A stretch of 60,000 bases of DNA, from the NCBI GenBank assembly GCA_914767715.1, contig OU612074.1:7829501-7889500 (forward strand), in the 5' to 3' direction. This DNA is from Membranipora membranacea. Its lineage: Eukaryota; Bryozoa; Gymnolaemata; Cheilostomatida; Membraniporidae. The notes beneath the pieces are model-generated. The model ran no database searches. It saw only the letters and a list, made by a program, of their open reading frames with translations, and was not told the DNA's origin. Position 1 is the stretch's first letter. Each line of letters starts with the position of its first letter. Shown piece after piece: positions 27,201 to 40,328 of this stretch. The position numbers and the translations under genes were made by a program.

Positions 27201-29185
27201 CAAGGAGCATACTGCCTCCAGCTCAAAGGTACCTAATACAGAACGATTATCCCATTCTCCCAGGGCAACTTGTCTGTGGTCTGACAGGTGTTGAACAGCC
27301 CCCTAATACTGCACTTGAAATCAAACACATACCCTCATGATTACAGGTCTATACTACCAGTCCAGTCCTTAGACTGTCCTAGACCTGACCAGAAATACTC
27401 TCCCTTTCAATTTTGGTTCGTAATGGTAGTACAAACATCCTTTGAATCAGTATAAGAGCATCCGCTTTGGCAAAAGCGAATCAAAACATTTTTACGCTTG
27501 CTAAATCAAAGTTTTCCAGTTGGGAACGTCAGCAGGAAATTTTGGTGCCTATACTTCGAAAGCAAAATTTGCAGACGATGATTTTTTCAACTATAACTAG
27601 CAACAAGAAAGGCCTACAATCTTTTACTATTTAGGCTTGCACAGAACATATCATAAGCTAGTCTTATGGGATGAGTATTATTGTGTGCACAGGCAAATCT
27701 TCTACACTCTTATTGGCCTTATGTCATATGAGAGTTGCCTTTCGTTGTCGTTCATTGATATTTATACATGTGCTTCTTTTACTTCCATTTTACAAATTAT
27801 ATACCTTTTCAGGCAGGTAAGGCAGTTGTTTTGACTAAGACTGCTGATTATATTGAGAAGCTCCGATCTGAGAGGGAAAATATACAAGACGAGGCTGATA
27901 AACTACAGTCTGAAATTAATGAACTGAACGCATCAATAAGGTAATTTGTAGTTTTCACTATTCTAAGACAGTTCGAGCGCTTAAACTAGGTAAATGGTGT
28001 ATTTTCTTTATTTGTGTGTTAGCTGCAAGAAATTTCAACATAAATTGTCTCCCTCTCCGTTATTCAATACAGTACATCTTGCTAACATAATGCTGCTTCA
28101 AAAGTCAATGGTCTTATAGTTCTGCCAATGACCGAACATGTACTGTAAATTGATTATGTAATAAGTATATTAACTTATTTATACCAGGGAGGTGTGGTGT
28201 TTATACCCTCCCTGATACCATGGAAACCCTTACTTATGTCGGGAGTTGTTCACACAATATAAATAAGAAAACAACTCCTCAATTTCCCAATTTGGATCTC
28301 TTTATTATCATTATTATCACTTAACTTGATCATGAATAATGATAACTTTTTATTTTCTTTAAAGCCATTACCAAGCCATGTTGCCAGAGACAGGTCTGTC
28401 AATGCCGCCTCCAAACACAGAAGAAGACGATAAGAGAAGACTTAAAAACTTTGTCACGCAGAGAACAGTAGAAAACTACAAATTTAACATATTCAGCCGA
28501 TTTATGGAGCCTTTGTTTAAATCTTACTGCGATGAGGTAACAAGTCGGAGTGCCAGCGATCTGAGCTCCAGTACAGATAAATGGGTGAAGGAGAAATGTG
28601 ACCTTCCATCTCTAAGGCCTGGTAAGATTTGTGGACTCCTAGCGTATTACTTTGTTTTATTATACCAGCGATTTGTAGCTGAGGTGTTTTCTGAATTTTC
28701 TGAACGTCATTACGTCACAGACAGTCAATTCAAACAGCACTCTATCAATGATGCACCAGTTGGACCCAACCTAATTCAGTCTATAATTCAAAATCGAAAT
28801 CTATCTTCAATTTTGGTTTTCTCTTGAGCAGGTTTCAAGGTATGCACCTAACTCGCATTTTTTTCTGTTGAGTCATCTTCAATCTTTTTTTATGTTTTTA
28901 GTTGTGTTGAATTCATTGAGGACTCTCGCTTCAGAGACATCAATCCTGACAAACCCAGAGAAGCTTCAGTCAGAAGTGTACGATCAGCTAAAGATAAGTC
29001 TGCCAAACACAGAGACAGTCGTGACTACGCCGTCATCCGCTGAATACCGCTTACCGATCCCTATCGATTCGTCTACTCTTCTAAATTACAGTCAGTCTCC
29101 CGCGAGCATGACAGGGCAGAGTTACAGTCAACAACCTGATTATTCACAACAGCAGCTGGCCTTCAATTATCCATACTACACATAA
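24225..29185 (+). CDS. MLXIP: Mondo-family bHLH-zip transcription factor (MLXIP/MLXIPL homologue), 5' end unresolved
   Basis: Mondo proteins pair with MLX and activate glucose-responsive genes. Firm exons: 25264-25433, 25847-25890, 27049-27228, 27813-27940, 28365-28621, 28902-29185. All keep frame, giving 352 residues if the ATG at 25268 is used. The bHLH-zip spans residues about 97-173 (STEQRRRSQINGGF, AVVLTKTADYIEKLRSE). The C-terminal dimerisation/cytoplasmic-localisation domain follows, with KFNIFSRFMEPLFKSYC, LPSLRP and LNSLRTLASETSILTNP, which is closer to Mondo than to MLX. The tail is Gln/Tyr/Ser-rich. A tentative upstream exon at 24225-24298 (VKVEFEKWKQKLG) matches the phase of the next exon and loosely resembles the E-Y-x-K-W-R end of the Mondo conserved region. 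If it is real, 25268 is not the start. The symbol stands for the single invertebrate Mondo orthologue. Confidence 0.85.
27971..27988. repeat. Solitary terminus of the palindromic MITE family
   Basis: GTTCGAGCGCTTAAACTA matches the right terminus of the 111-bp palindrome at 20881-20991 with small changes. No left partner is found nearby, so this is a remnant or a chance match. It lies in a Mondo intron. Confidence 0.4.
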
Positions 29186-32100
29186 TTAGTCAGATTTGAT
29201 TACGTTATATCAATTTATATTCCAATCATCATTCAAAGACTTAGGCTCAAAGAGATTAGCAAATTTTTTATGAAATTTTTTATTAAAAAGATGAAAATAC
29301 AAAGCTCATAGCAAAAATTTTTTTTTGACAGATGGATATCATTTCCATCCACATTTTATTGAACATATATTATAATCATATCCCAACATCACTGCTGATT
29401 TTATCGATAACTTTTATGTATGACAAAATAACTGCCGTCTTAAAAGCGTGGGCATTAAAATTAAAACAATAGTACTATTTTGAATGTTTTACAATAATTT
29501 TTTTTTTGCTGTGCACGAAAACCTAACCTGCCTCCTAATAAGATCAATTTATGTCGTTTTGTACATAAAGTCAGAAACTGAAAGCTTGTTGAATTCATGT
29601 CTAAATCTTTTCTAGCTGACTAGTTTTATTGGTCGTCTCAGATGTAAGATTATTTTTGTTGAATCATTAGGTACAAGGTTGGTTTCATATCTGAAATCCG
29701 CTGTGGTCTGATCTAGGTTGTTTCTATATAATATGAGTTCGTGGCATTTAAATATCAGCCAAAAAGAGTTTTCAATACTTTTAGTGGAAGCTGGGACTAG
29801 GTAAAGTCTCCTTGCTTGGACACAACTGCAAACTTGTTGGTGCTATGATTTGGCAATTGAATGGTATTATTTTACATTTCATGCTCAGTTCTGCGTCCGT
29901 CTATGGCAGAAAAGATTATAAATATTGTAAATATCACAAGATATCTGTACAGTTTGCTACGGGCTAATAAGATTAGGTGTTTTTTGTAGATTTTTTCTCC
30001 TTCACAGTGTAGATATGTAAAAAAGATTGTTCCCAAGTTGGAGGTTGTGTATCAAGGCGCAAGATTATTGCAATAGTACAACACCATCAGAGGGAACATA
30101 GCTTTTACCGGTATGGTAATAAATTGTACAAAGTTTTTTTTGTTATGCTATTTTGTTTTCTCTTTGAAATGCGTTTAGTCGTGCCCATATATATATTAAG
30201 TCAATAGTTGTGTCCTCAACACAAGCGAGAACACAACTTCTTACTGACTCATTCCAAACAATTGATCAGCGATGAGTGACTTTACGTGATTAACGTGATA
30301 TAGCACGTTAAATAAAACTTATGGTGCTATTCTTATAACTAATTATCTTTTTACTGACTATAAATTAAACCAATTCCAAGTTACTTCTGATTATACATGC
30401 CATGTGACTGACTGACCATTTACTGCGAGACCAAGTTTATTGTTGGCAAGGTTCAGTCAAGCGCCACATTCCGATGAATGGGTGCTCGAAATAGTTTGTG
30501 CCTTAAGGGCAAGGCAACAATGTTTGCACCCATTTGCTCTCAGTTTATAGGCAGGTTGGAGCACATCTGGAGATCCAACAGGTCCAAGTAGTCAGTGGGC
30601 TGCAGTGGGACTCGAACCAACGACCACGACACTTGCATGCTGAAGTCCGGTGCTCTAACCAACTGAGCCACCTCCTATGTCAAATATTATTAACACCAGA
30701 GTGGTGTGCACTGTTTTGTTGTGCTCGCTCTACTCCAGCCGTATTGCACACTCCTTACCCATCCCTCTGTAGTTTAGCACCACTGTTGGCTGCTCGGCAA
30801 GAACACATGATCCTGAGACTTCGCAATAATGGATTCCTGACAGGTCTTGTTGTTACCAAAGTTAATATATATATATAATATGAACATTCTCTGTCTAATT
30901 AACAGCCTTTTCAAATATACTACTAATTTACTATCTGCCGTACTACTACATTCATGCCTATTTGTGGTGTGTCCCAGGCTCATGTTTACAATATTTGTGA
31001 GTACAGGAACTGAATACATTTTTTGCGGCCAGTTTATATATATACTTTTTATTGGCATCAAAAGTCATCTCATTCGAAATGTTTTGCACTCAGTGCCAGA
31101 AAACAATTTTTTTTTATAACAAAAAAGAGAAACAGAAGGGAAATAATATCATCAATGATGTTGGTCAAGTCGATAATATATGGTTGAAAAGTAAAGTTTT
31201 GAATGAACTGAACTTCTCTTTAGATCTCAAATGTAACGGTAAAGAATTGTATGTAGCAGAAACTTTGTATCTTAGATTGTCTGTATGATATAAAAGTAAA
31301 TGTTTATCACGAAAATTGAACTTGGTAGTGTTTTTAAATCCTCTATATATAAATGGAGGTGTTAAAAAATTGTTTATCTTATGCGCAAAAAGTGAAGTGA
31401 AATAACAAACAAGCTTAGGAAGAGGTAGGAGTTGTAATGATTGTGTAATGAGTTTATCATTTGGAGGTGTTTTATTTCAGACCTGTTTAATTGAAGCCAA
31501 TGTATTTTGTCGTGACGAATGAAGTAGACTAGATTCAGTAATTATATTCTTATTTTTCCTGCCATTAAGAGGGTTTTGATATATAATCTGAAGCTAAATT
31601 GTACAATTTGTGGCGACACATGTGACTTTTAATGTCCTCTATTAAAAGCTAACATCAATTGTTCGACAGTCAGAACTTTGAGTCATTCCCATTGTTTAGC
31701 ACAGCAGCAGTATACAGCGACGCTGCTCCATTACTGGAAACCATTACTCCATGAACACAATGTCACAGTTATATCTGCAAACAGTCGAGTGAGTTGCCTC
31801 TTTGTCTCTGAGATTATACCTCAACTACAGAGAGTATGTCTGTATCTTATGTTACTGATAGACTTATTCCTATTTAAGGTAAGCCAGAACAGAATGGTCT
31901 ATAAAAGCCTCTTCGTTATCAAAACTATGATAAACAGGACGACGTTTCAACCAGAAACTCGGAAAAAATGGGGATTGAACCCATATCGCCTTCTTCAACT
32001 GTCTTCTGATTCACGGGAATAATGTTTGTGAAAGGCAGGAAAATTAGTGAGATGATATTTGATTAAGGTTTGTGTATGGTATTAGATTTTGCTAGGTATG

Positions 32101-34131
32101 CTGTGTCCGACTCACCACAAATTCTCCTGCAGACAGCGATTGCCTGACGGCTATATCAACAGTGAGTATTAAAATATTATGCACTGCGTGATGTCATTGT
32201 GTTGGTAGCGCTTCATTTATATAACTTGCCCTATTCGCATAAACCAGCTTACCAATGAGTGCCGAGAAATAGAATTTGGAACTTTGGACAAATGAGGGTT
32301 GCTAAATTCTTGGAAACTACAATATAAATTGATTCAAAAATGAACAAGAGGGATAACTTCAATGTCCACATTCGAATACTTGCCTCCTATGAAATTAAAA
32401 GATTTTCCCATTACATTCATTAAGGATTTCTAATTTTCAGAATGAGCTCTTCGAGATGGAGCAACAGCTGAAATCTGTAAATACAATTTTCATCTCAGAC
32501 TTCATTGCAGTTCTCAGCTACGTAAACTTGAGCAGACCATCGTAAACAGGACATCATCAGTAAAACCTCAGATCAGAACTCTGTCAACAAGGTCTGCATT
32601 TCGGCTAGCTCAGAGATTTGAGAAGTCAGAATCCATCTTGATTCTGATGTCAAAATTAACGCAAGTTAATCTGTTGCGTTAATCACAAAGTTTGAGTTAA
32701 AATTGCCCCACCCGAAAAAGTAGTGAGTTGTCTTCGCATGTGACATGACAAGACAACTCTGAAGATAACACATTCTTAATCACCACGATTGAACTTTCCC
32801 ACAAGCGTTGATAATTAGACCTTGCAGTTGGTGATGATGAGAAAAGCATAATAGCAGCATGGGAATAATGATTATTGATAATGTGGCAGTTTGATGTCAA
32901 CACAGAAAATAGTGCATAAAATATTAGCTATTGAGTTAAGGTAAGACTGAGGTTGATTTAATGTTAGCTAGCACTAGCCAGTTAGTTAGCAAGTCATAAA
33001 TTCCACTGCTTCATGGTGAACTTTCCTTGTTTGATAACTTTATTCCTTAAATGGGTAAATGGTTAATTTCTCCACTGGAAGTCTGTGGTCAAAAGGCTAG
33101 ATGGTGACTTATTAGACAGAGTACAGAGATATGAGATGGTGTTTAGATGAAATAAATGAACTGAAACTACCATGTTCTCTTAGCTGAACTGAGCTGATAA
33201 GATGTTACTCAACCTAGTTTGAGCTCCCCAAACAATTGCCTCCTGTTTGGTGGTCCGCCTGTGAGTAAGACTACCCTGCAAACCACGAGATCTTCTACCC
33301 TGAACATTCATGAAAACACAACCTACAGCAATTAGCGAGTTAAGTGGACAAATAATTTTACTTTAGACCCTCTTTGTATTCGCGAACAATGATTGATAGC
33401 ACCACCAGATTCACTATGGACCAGTGAAGTAGGATCATACCTACCTTATCATAGGGAGTTCACTCTAAACCATCTGCTTGCCAAAAACTGTCAAGTCTTA
33501 TCGACACTTTTAGTTGGTCTCCTGCCATTCCAAAGCTCTCATTTCCCGTTACAAATCTGACTGGCAATACAAAACTTCTTTTAGAAGCTGCCAATCAATG
33601 GAATATCAATTGATGACAGATCCATCATCAATGTTAGTTGCAGTTATGTGTAACTTATCAATATTGGCAATGAGTTTGTGCATCAACCTCTCACTAGTAT
33701 TTCATAGCCTATATTTATTTAGTTCATATATTCGTAGAAAAGAATATTTAGAAAAATCGTAAATGATGAATACAGCTTTAAAATGATATGGACGGCAGAT
33801 AGAAATGGAATAGATTTGAAAATAATTATGTCGAAATTAATTACAAGAAAAGACAGTCAAAAAATGTGAAACTTGTCAAATCATATCCGATCCACATAAA
33901 AATTATTAAATATCCTTTAGTGATATGTATCACTACTATAGACTTAATAATAAGTCTATGATCACTACAGTTTTGAGTTGAATTATTTACCACTGAATAA
34001 TTCTGCAGACAGCCAACAGCGCCATATGGAGTTAGCACTGAAGACCGTGTGTTTTCTCGTTCCTGGACTGACCCTATACTGTCAAGATGTAGATAATTTG
34101 ATAATTTAAATTCAAGCTATAAGATGATGAA
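29186..34131. other. Region between Mondo and the minus-strand repeat-protein gene
   Basis: The Mondo 3' UTR probably runs to near an AATAAA at 30118-30123. A SINE lies at about 30490-30678. A 115-codon open frame at 31678-32022 contains splice-like signals, but the implied intron would be only about 42 bases. A further open stretch after a good acceptor at about 32442 encodes NELFEMEQQLKSVNTIF and stops soon after. I could not assemble these into a credible gene. A TTTATT at 33714-33719 could be the minus-strand polyadenylation signal of the next gene. Confidence 0.45.
30490..30678 (-). repeat. tRNA-derived SINE, second copy
   Basis: On the minus strand it has the same GGAGGTGGCTCAGTTGG head, box B-like GGTTCGAGTCC and TTTGCTCTCAG body as the copies at about 8.1 kb and 52.9 kb. 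The limits are approximate. A 114-codon plus-strand frame across it is an accident of the SINE. Confidence 0.75.
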
Positions 34132-37100
34132 CTATTTCCAGGTCTGGTTCCATTGTGTAGCATTTCTCTTATTGTAGTTGGCTACCCTTGTACCGTATAT
34201 CTGTTCACCGTTCAGTGTGTAGTTTATAGACGTAGGCTGACCTGGTATCTGTCCGCTCGGTGGGCGAGCAGTTGGCTGCTGTCTGTCAACACAGAGAGAA
34301 GATAATCATTGAAACTTTGCATGGCCGTGTATGAGAAAGCCAAATTTACCTCCTCCTATTTCTTATACCTTGTAAATTTTGTTTTGCCTTGTCCTGGACT
34401 CATCAGCTAATCTCTTCAATCTCGATTACTATGAAACCTAAAAATCTCACACCCTCATACCAGTTTCTCAAACACTGCACTCTCTTAATAATTTGGAATG
34501 GCCTTAGCACCATTTGGCAGCAAATTCACATCGTATGTTCTAAAATCGATCAGAAATATGACAATTTTAAAACAAATATCTAGATTCAAATCGGTCAATA
34601 ATTCTAGACTGTAGTGTCGTATATGGTCATATGCAGTGTTAAAAGATTAAAGGGAACTTGGTACCTTTTTTGCTGATCATTGATGAGGGTTTTCATTCGT
34701 CCTCCTCTGTCCATTTCAAAGTTATCCTCTCCCCACATAGTGACTCGTGGTGCTCTGTCAGACAAGGGGAGACATCCGTAGTTGGATATCAGATTAGCCA
34801 TGGGTCTACCTGAATAACAAGAAACGAGACAGAGTATTAGCAGCACACAGCGTATTGCCAGTGATATTAGACTTCTTTCTTTCTGGGTACCACACTCTCT
34901 TGGCCAACAGCCAACAAATATCAAATTATGCAAGCTTTTGCATGTTGAGCATAAAATTTATGCGGAAATATAGATTTAGATATAATATACTAATAATATG
35001 ATGATATAATATCTGATCAAAAAGAGAAATTTCCACAGTTTTTTGTACAGAATCCAGTGGAAACTGTGTCTCACTTCTCACCAGTTCCCACTCACTGCTA
35101 ACACTACCTATAGTTAGTAGTTTATACTATATCTCTTTTAAATAATAGATAAGAAATAAGTACTATGAAAGTTGGGTCCTCTTTATAACAATTTGGCTCA
35201 CAAAGCAGACAAAACCATCTAAAATCGGTAAGAAAATGACATGTGAGCAGGCAAATAGAAGGGTCAAAAAAAGTCCCTAGCACCCCGGGTATAACCAGGT
35301 ATTACCGGGGAGCTTGTATAACCAGGTATTAAAAGATAAAACCCTAAACAGGACACTTTATGGAGCATTTGCATTGAGGCACTTAATTGGGCGGCCTAAC
35401 GAAAATTGCAGCATCATCTTGTTATCAACCTGATGTGTTATTTCATCTTCAAAAAATCTTTTGCCAGAAATTAGTATAAGACTGTCCACGATAAGCTGCT
35501 TAATCTAATGTAATTTTCAATGTCGAAATCCGCTCAAAATTGTTCTGAGTTATAAACAAAAAACCTGGATTGCGGACAGTAAATCAATGATGGCATCATT
35601 GCCTCACTTGAGCTGTATATATATGGTGTCCTGTCTAGCTTTATTATTAAGTCTATGGATAAAACCAACATTATTCCTTATCATTATCATGTTTTCAAAG
35701 AACAGGCGGCAATACCTTGATGTTTGGCAGCAATATCCTCTGTTTCAGGTTTAATAGTTCTGCCACATCGTCCTGGGGAGCTGGCCATCTCAGCTGGAGC
35801 GTGCATTATCATCTCCATACGCTTACCTACAGACAGAGTATTCATCTTTATCTGGCATCACAGTATTTAGTAAATCATAGACAGGAAACCTTCATCAGAA
35901 TGATATAACTCATATACCAATGGGTGTTTGCCCAATTGAGCAGTGTGCCCATAGATATATCCTTGAATGTGCCTAAATTGAAATTGCAATATGTTTTTGT
36001 CAAGCTGAGGCATATTAAACCCTGATGTTACTTTGCTTGCCCATAACTCCATTGTAAACATCCCTGAGACAAGGATTCCCCACAGTAGTGAGGGAGTTCC
36101 TCAAACTTGGGAGTACACAAATCAACTAAAACCAGGTAGTTTCAATAATACTACACTAATTTACCTTTATGTGGCGCTGCGTTATCAGATGCAGTTGAAG
36201 GCACTCCTCGTGGATGTATCTTCCTCTCTACAGGTAAAGGTCTGTAGTCAGAATCTGTACCAATATACTCAGCCATACTACCTAGAAAGTCAAGTGGCTG
36301 TCATCAATCTAGTTTGATATCAGAGTTCTTATGTTTAGGGTAGTAAAACAAGATTCCCACAATGCAACTTTGACCTAGAATCCCAAAAAAAAACCAATCT
36401 AGGATACCCTACTGACATTAATAATTCGCGGCCGCGAATTTGAGAGGATAACTCCTCTATAGTAGTAGTATTCTATTTAAAAAAATTGCCCTCTATGGGA
36501 TTCGAAACTGCAACATCTTAATTTCAACGTGTTTACAAGGCAGACTCTGTCCACACACTGAGCTATTCAACCTATTATAACGCATTTAGCATAGCAATTA
36601 GATAGTTTTAAGTATTCGCGGTTTCTGTCATCGCTAACCGCGAATTATTAAACCACATGAAAACATAAGGCCAGTAGGGTATGTGATTATTGACCTTATC
36701 TCACTGGGAGTTCCAGAATAAGGCATTGTGGGATACTTATTAACCGTAAATTCTAATCAAGCCAGCACAAGACCAAGAGCACCTCAAAGTTGATGGAATA
36801 AATCAATTGACATTTTAAATTTAAAAGCGGTGTTGAGGGGCGTTAGTGGTGTCCAATGTCACACCATACTTTGGAGCCTTGATTGATAAAAAAATGTTAA
36901 TACCATAAAAAATTGAGTGAATTATATGAATAAGAAGATCTACAATCTGGAAGCACCAAATACTTTGGAATGACACAAAACATTCTGCATTCCTTTGACA
37001 TTGATTATTGAGAGGATAAAAAACAATGAAAGTTCACTGGAGATCAAGCATTATCAGAATATTGATTATGCTGACAGGATTCCAAATCAGCTCATAATAC

Positions 37101-38683
37101 ATTAAGTTGGTGCACCAAGACAATAGCAATAAGAATTTTAGAGGTTGGAAAATTTCCTAATGAAAAGTTATAAGAAGGAATTTTAAAAATCAATGTTATT
37201 TAATATTTTTTATGTAATGATTCCAAATTTCTAAGCCAGGTGGCAAAGTTTAAATCTGTGAATAGTTTCAGCCTGCATATGTGGAAAAGAAGTGTATCAT
37301 ACCTTTAGACTTCTGCTTCATCTCTTTAGAAAGCTCAGTAGGACACGCCCTCGGTGCTGGTCTGGCTGACTCATAACCGTTAGTTAAATTCTCATCTTGA
37401 TTCAACCATTTCTTCATTGTACCTGGTAACCAATCCAAATAGCATAATGCATAATATAACAAAATATGCGAGGATAGGCCGTAGTGCAATGGGTGAGGCA
37501 TGGGTCTCTCAATCGATAGGTCCCGCGTTTGATTCTTGGCGGATCATGGTGGTGTCAAGAAGAACCTCCGACCTCTAATGCTCCTGTGCCCTATCAGGAT
37601 CCAGTCCGTAGACCCGTACTGATACCAGAAACATAAAAACCAAGCAATATCAAGGTTTCTCACACGGTATCACAGGATATACGGATACACGGACGTAAAA
37701 ATAACAAAAATATTACCAATTGTCCTTAACTACATATCACACATTGATGTGTCCGTTTGAGACCATGAATTCAATTCATTCTATCAGAACTCTGAGACTG
37801 TCATCAGTCCGTGACAGCTCTAAACAAATGCCATAACAATTCAGACCCTCACAATCAGTCCAAAAGCTTTCACAATATATTTTTACATCGTCAAAGATAC
37901 GTATCACAGCATCACAAAGAAATATCTTGACTAAATCTGGTGATCGTATTCTACATTCAGTATAGGAGGGCACACGATCATCACACTTCATATGTGAAAA
38001 TGGGCCAGAGAGACTTGAATCACAAATTCATTCAGAATGTAGAGTGCACAGCCATAACTTAGTTAGTTTACCTTGACCCTTGATGTAGTTTGGTTCTGAC
38101 TGCATTGTAACTCTCGCACAAGGAGAAGAATCATAACCCTGATGTATGGCATTGTCTGTTTTTATGAACTTCTCCATATTGCCTCTAGACTTGATTAGAT
38201 TAGATTCTGCCTGTCCGGTCACTCTGGAACATGGACGGGCTGACAAGTACCTGAAATAACATAATATATGCGTGAAAGAGAAGTCCAAGGCGAACAGAAT
38301 GCAATGAGTTTCTTGTACGTTTTCATAGGATCCTGTGAGGTATTTTCATAAAGGACCTCGAAATTGATGTATATTTCAGCAGGAAACCGACAGAGGTGGG
38401 TACCATAAGAGTGTTATGTATACAGATATAGTTACGTTTATAATTCAAGTGACGATTTAATTGGTGTGTTTGATCTCAGCGCTAGATCTAATACTTAAAT
38501 TCAGGATAGGTCTGGGATTAACAATAGATCCGAGCATACAGCTGCAAAAGCTATAATCTACATTCTCATGTTTATATCCTACCCTTGTGATACATTGTCG
38601 TCCATATTGAATATAGATCCCATTGTTCCTCTATTCCTCGCATGGTTTGCTTCTCCCTGGTGAGTAATCCTGGATGCTGCCAT
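34132..38683 (-). CDS. Repeat protein with about seven 35-40-residue modules (7 exons)
   Basis: Exons on the minus strand: 38683-38583, 38250-38072, 37422-37303, 36281-36165, 35826-35716, 34809-34665, 34282-34132. All have GT-AG borders and join in frame to 307 residues, from ATG at 38683 to TAG at 34134-34132. The protein is a chain of about seven degenerate modules. Clear ones read SRITHQGEANHARNRGTMG, SRVTGQAESNLIKSRGNM, ARVTMQSEPNYIKGQGTM and RVTMWGEDNFEMDRGGRM. Each module has an R-V-T start, an acidic-Asn centre, a basic-Gly-x-Met end and a short linker, often QGY..ARP. Introns after exons 2-5 are all phase 1 and cut at the Gly just before the conserved Met, so exons are shuffled module units. 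There is no signal peptide or membrane helix. The C-terminal 50 residues are Gln/Asn/Pro-rich. I do not recognise the family by name; it looks cytosolic and basic. Confidence 0.82.
36418..36651. mobile_element. 234-bp TIR element containing tRNA-like sequence
   Basis: Perfect 14-bp inverted termini, TTAATAATTCGCGG (36418-36431) and CCGCGAATTATTAA (36638-36651), bound the element. Each end carries its own small hairpin: AATTCGCGGCCGCGAATT at the left, and ATTCGCGGTT paired with AACCGCGAAT at the right. On the minus strand the interior has a tRNA-like head (TAGCTCAGTGTG) and a box B-like GTTTCGAATCCC. It lies in the upstream flank of exon 4 of the repeat-protein gene, within an intron. A target duplication is not certain. 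Confidence 0.65.
37483..37640 (+). repeat. Possible second SINE type (weak)
   Basis: GGCCGTAGTGCAATGGGTGAG resembles a Pol III box A region, and about 35 bases on GGTCCCGCGTTTGATTC resembles box B. It is not homologous to the SINE family at 8.1, 30.5 and 52.9 kb. It is only one copy in this window, so the assignment rests on promoter-like motifs. Confidence 0.3.
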
Positions 38684-40328
38684 TTTATATAGAATTCTGT
38701 CTTTCAGAATGAATTTTTGCCAGTGACAATCAGCAGCAGAACAGACCTTGTAAACAAAGAGGTTGGACCTGAGGAAGTGGTTATCAAGGCGTTAAAATTT
38801 GTGAACAACGGAGGCACGTAATAAGATTCCTGGGTGCAGCCACACTGAGATGAAAGAACCCAAACAAAACATCATCGAGAACAAAAAAAGAAGTTTAATT
38901 TGTAGTGCTGCACACTTCATCTAAATTCTCATTTTTAAATAGACAGGGATGAATGTTTGACTGTCTCCCCAAGGGGGGGGGGGGGCAGTCAAACATTCAT
39001 TACTCTTACCAAAGACCCAGGTTTTGGACTAGAAGATCTGTCATTCAGTATAACATAAATGACTAGGACCAGTCTAAGACCAATCCAATGAATGATGGAC
39101 ACTATCTTATATCAAGGTAGGTGATGATTCAACTAAATATGATTGATTGAAGTCAGTTTGTGAAGAAAAGAATGTGACAAGTATTTCCTGTTTATCAGTA
39201 TGAGAGTATGGAAATGGTATGCACCTGAAGCTACACAACCTTCCTAAGTGGGAAATTACTGCAAACAATGAAAAGTGAGGAAAAAAAAGGCTCAAAAATG
39301 CATTATATTGCCATAGGAACGAACCTGTTTTCAAATAGAGTCACTGTCAATATTTGCTCTTTTCAAAAGGAGGGAAATAAACTGAAACTATTTTGCCCAA
39401 GGTCTGAGAGACTAATGGGGAGGTAACATACTGTTTGTCGGGCTTTCCTGGATTTAAGTCTACAATTGGAAAATAGAAAAAGAGGAAAAACTGATCCTAA
39501 CTAATATAAAGCAAGAATCCAACCAGGACATTTCTCCTGGTAAAAGGCAAGTTGTAAGTAAACACCAACATTTCCTGTTCACACCAATGTTTTATATTAG
39601 GCCTGTAATTTTAGTTGTCAGCTTACAAGACCCATATGACGCCTGGATCACCATTTAAACCAGTAGTTCTCATAGTGGAGAGAGGATATGCTGTGATTCA
39701 ATTCGCTCCTTAAAAAAATTGAACCTAGTTCTTTACAACCAGAACAGTGGTCAGGTATTCCAGTCCGTTCTCCCTGGATATACCATGAACACCTACATTG
39801 TCATTACAACACAATAACCAGCTTCATCATTCTCACAAATATAATTGTATCATTAGATAAACCAACCAAGGAGTAAGTTCTGTTACTCAATAGTTACACT
39901 AGCGAGGAGCAATGAATAAATAAATAAATGTTACTCCTTGATTGATATACGGAGTATCTTAAACTCCTTCATTGAACCACTTACGTAATGGGAACCTCAT
40001 AATGATGGTGCTCTATGTCACAAACTATCCCCCCTCATTCATCGACGGATCAACCTCACAGTCTACGCGATGAACTGAGGGAGTTCATTGGTCTATGAGA
40101 TCAACCAGCACACTCCATTGACCGCGGGTTCAGGCATGCAAATAAGCTGCCGTGGCAGTTTTTATCAACAATCTATGTCCCTCACTTGTGTTGGCAAGGA
40201 TGCATATTGAAGATATCATTAAAGTCCAAGGGGTCATGTCACAAACAAGAATTGAATTTGGATGACCTTCCTATTGTTTGTTTTACTTCGTTAACCGTTC
40301 ATTTTCAATATCCACTGCAGACTTAACC
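38684..40328. other. Divergent intergenic region between the repeat-protein gene and BABAM1
   Basis: About 1.6 kb lies between two divergently transcribed genes and should hold both promoters. It contains a 15-bp perfect inverted repeat, ATGAATGTTTGACTG (38949-38963) and its complement (38986-39000). The 22-base loop has a C4 run and a G13 run. No coding region is recognised. Confidence 0.5.

Noticed and set aside
28191-28220. Inverted CCAGGGAGG / CCTCCCTG pair as a regulatory hairpin
   Set aside because: The stem is only about 9 bases and lies in an intron with no supporting signal.
31678-32022. 115-codon plus-strand open frame as a gene
   Set aside because: It could be split into exons only with a 42-base intron, and the pieces do not join in frame to the next exon-like block at about 32442.
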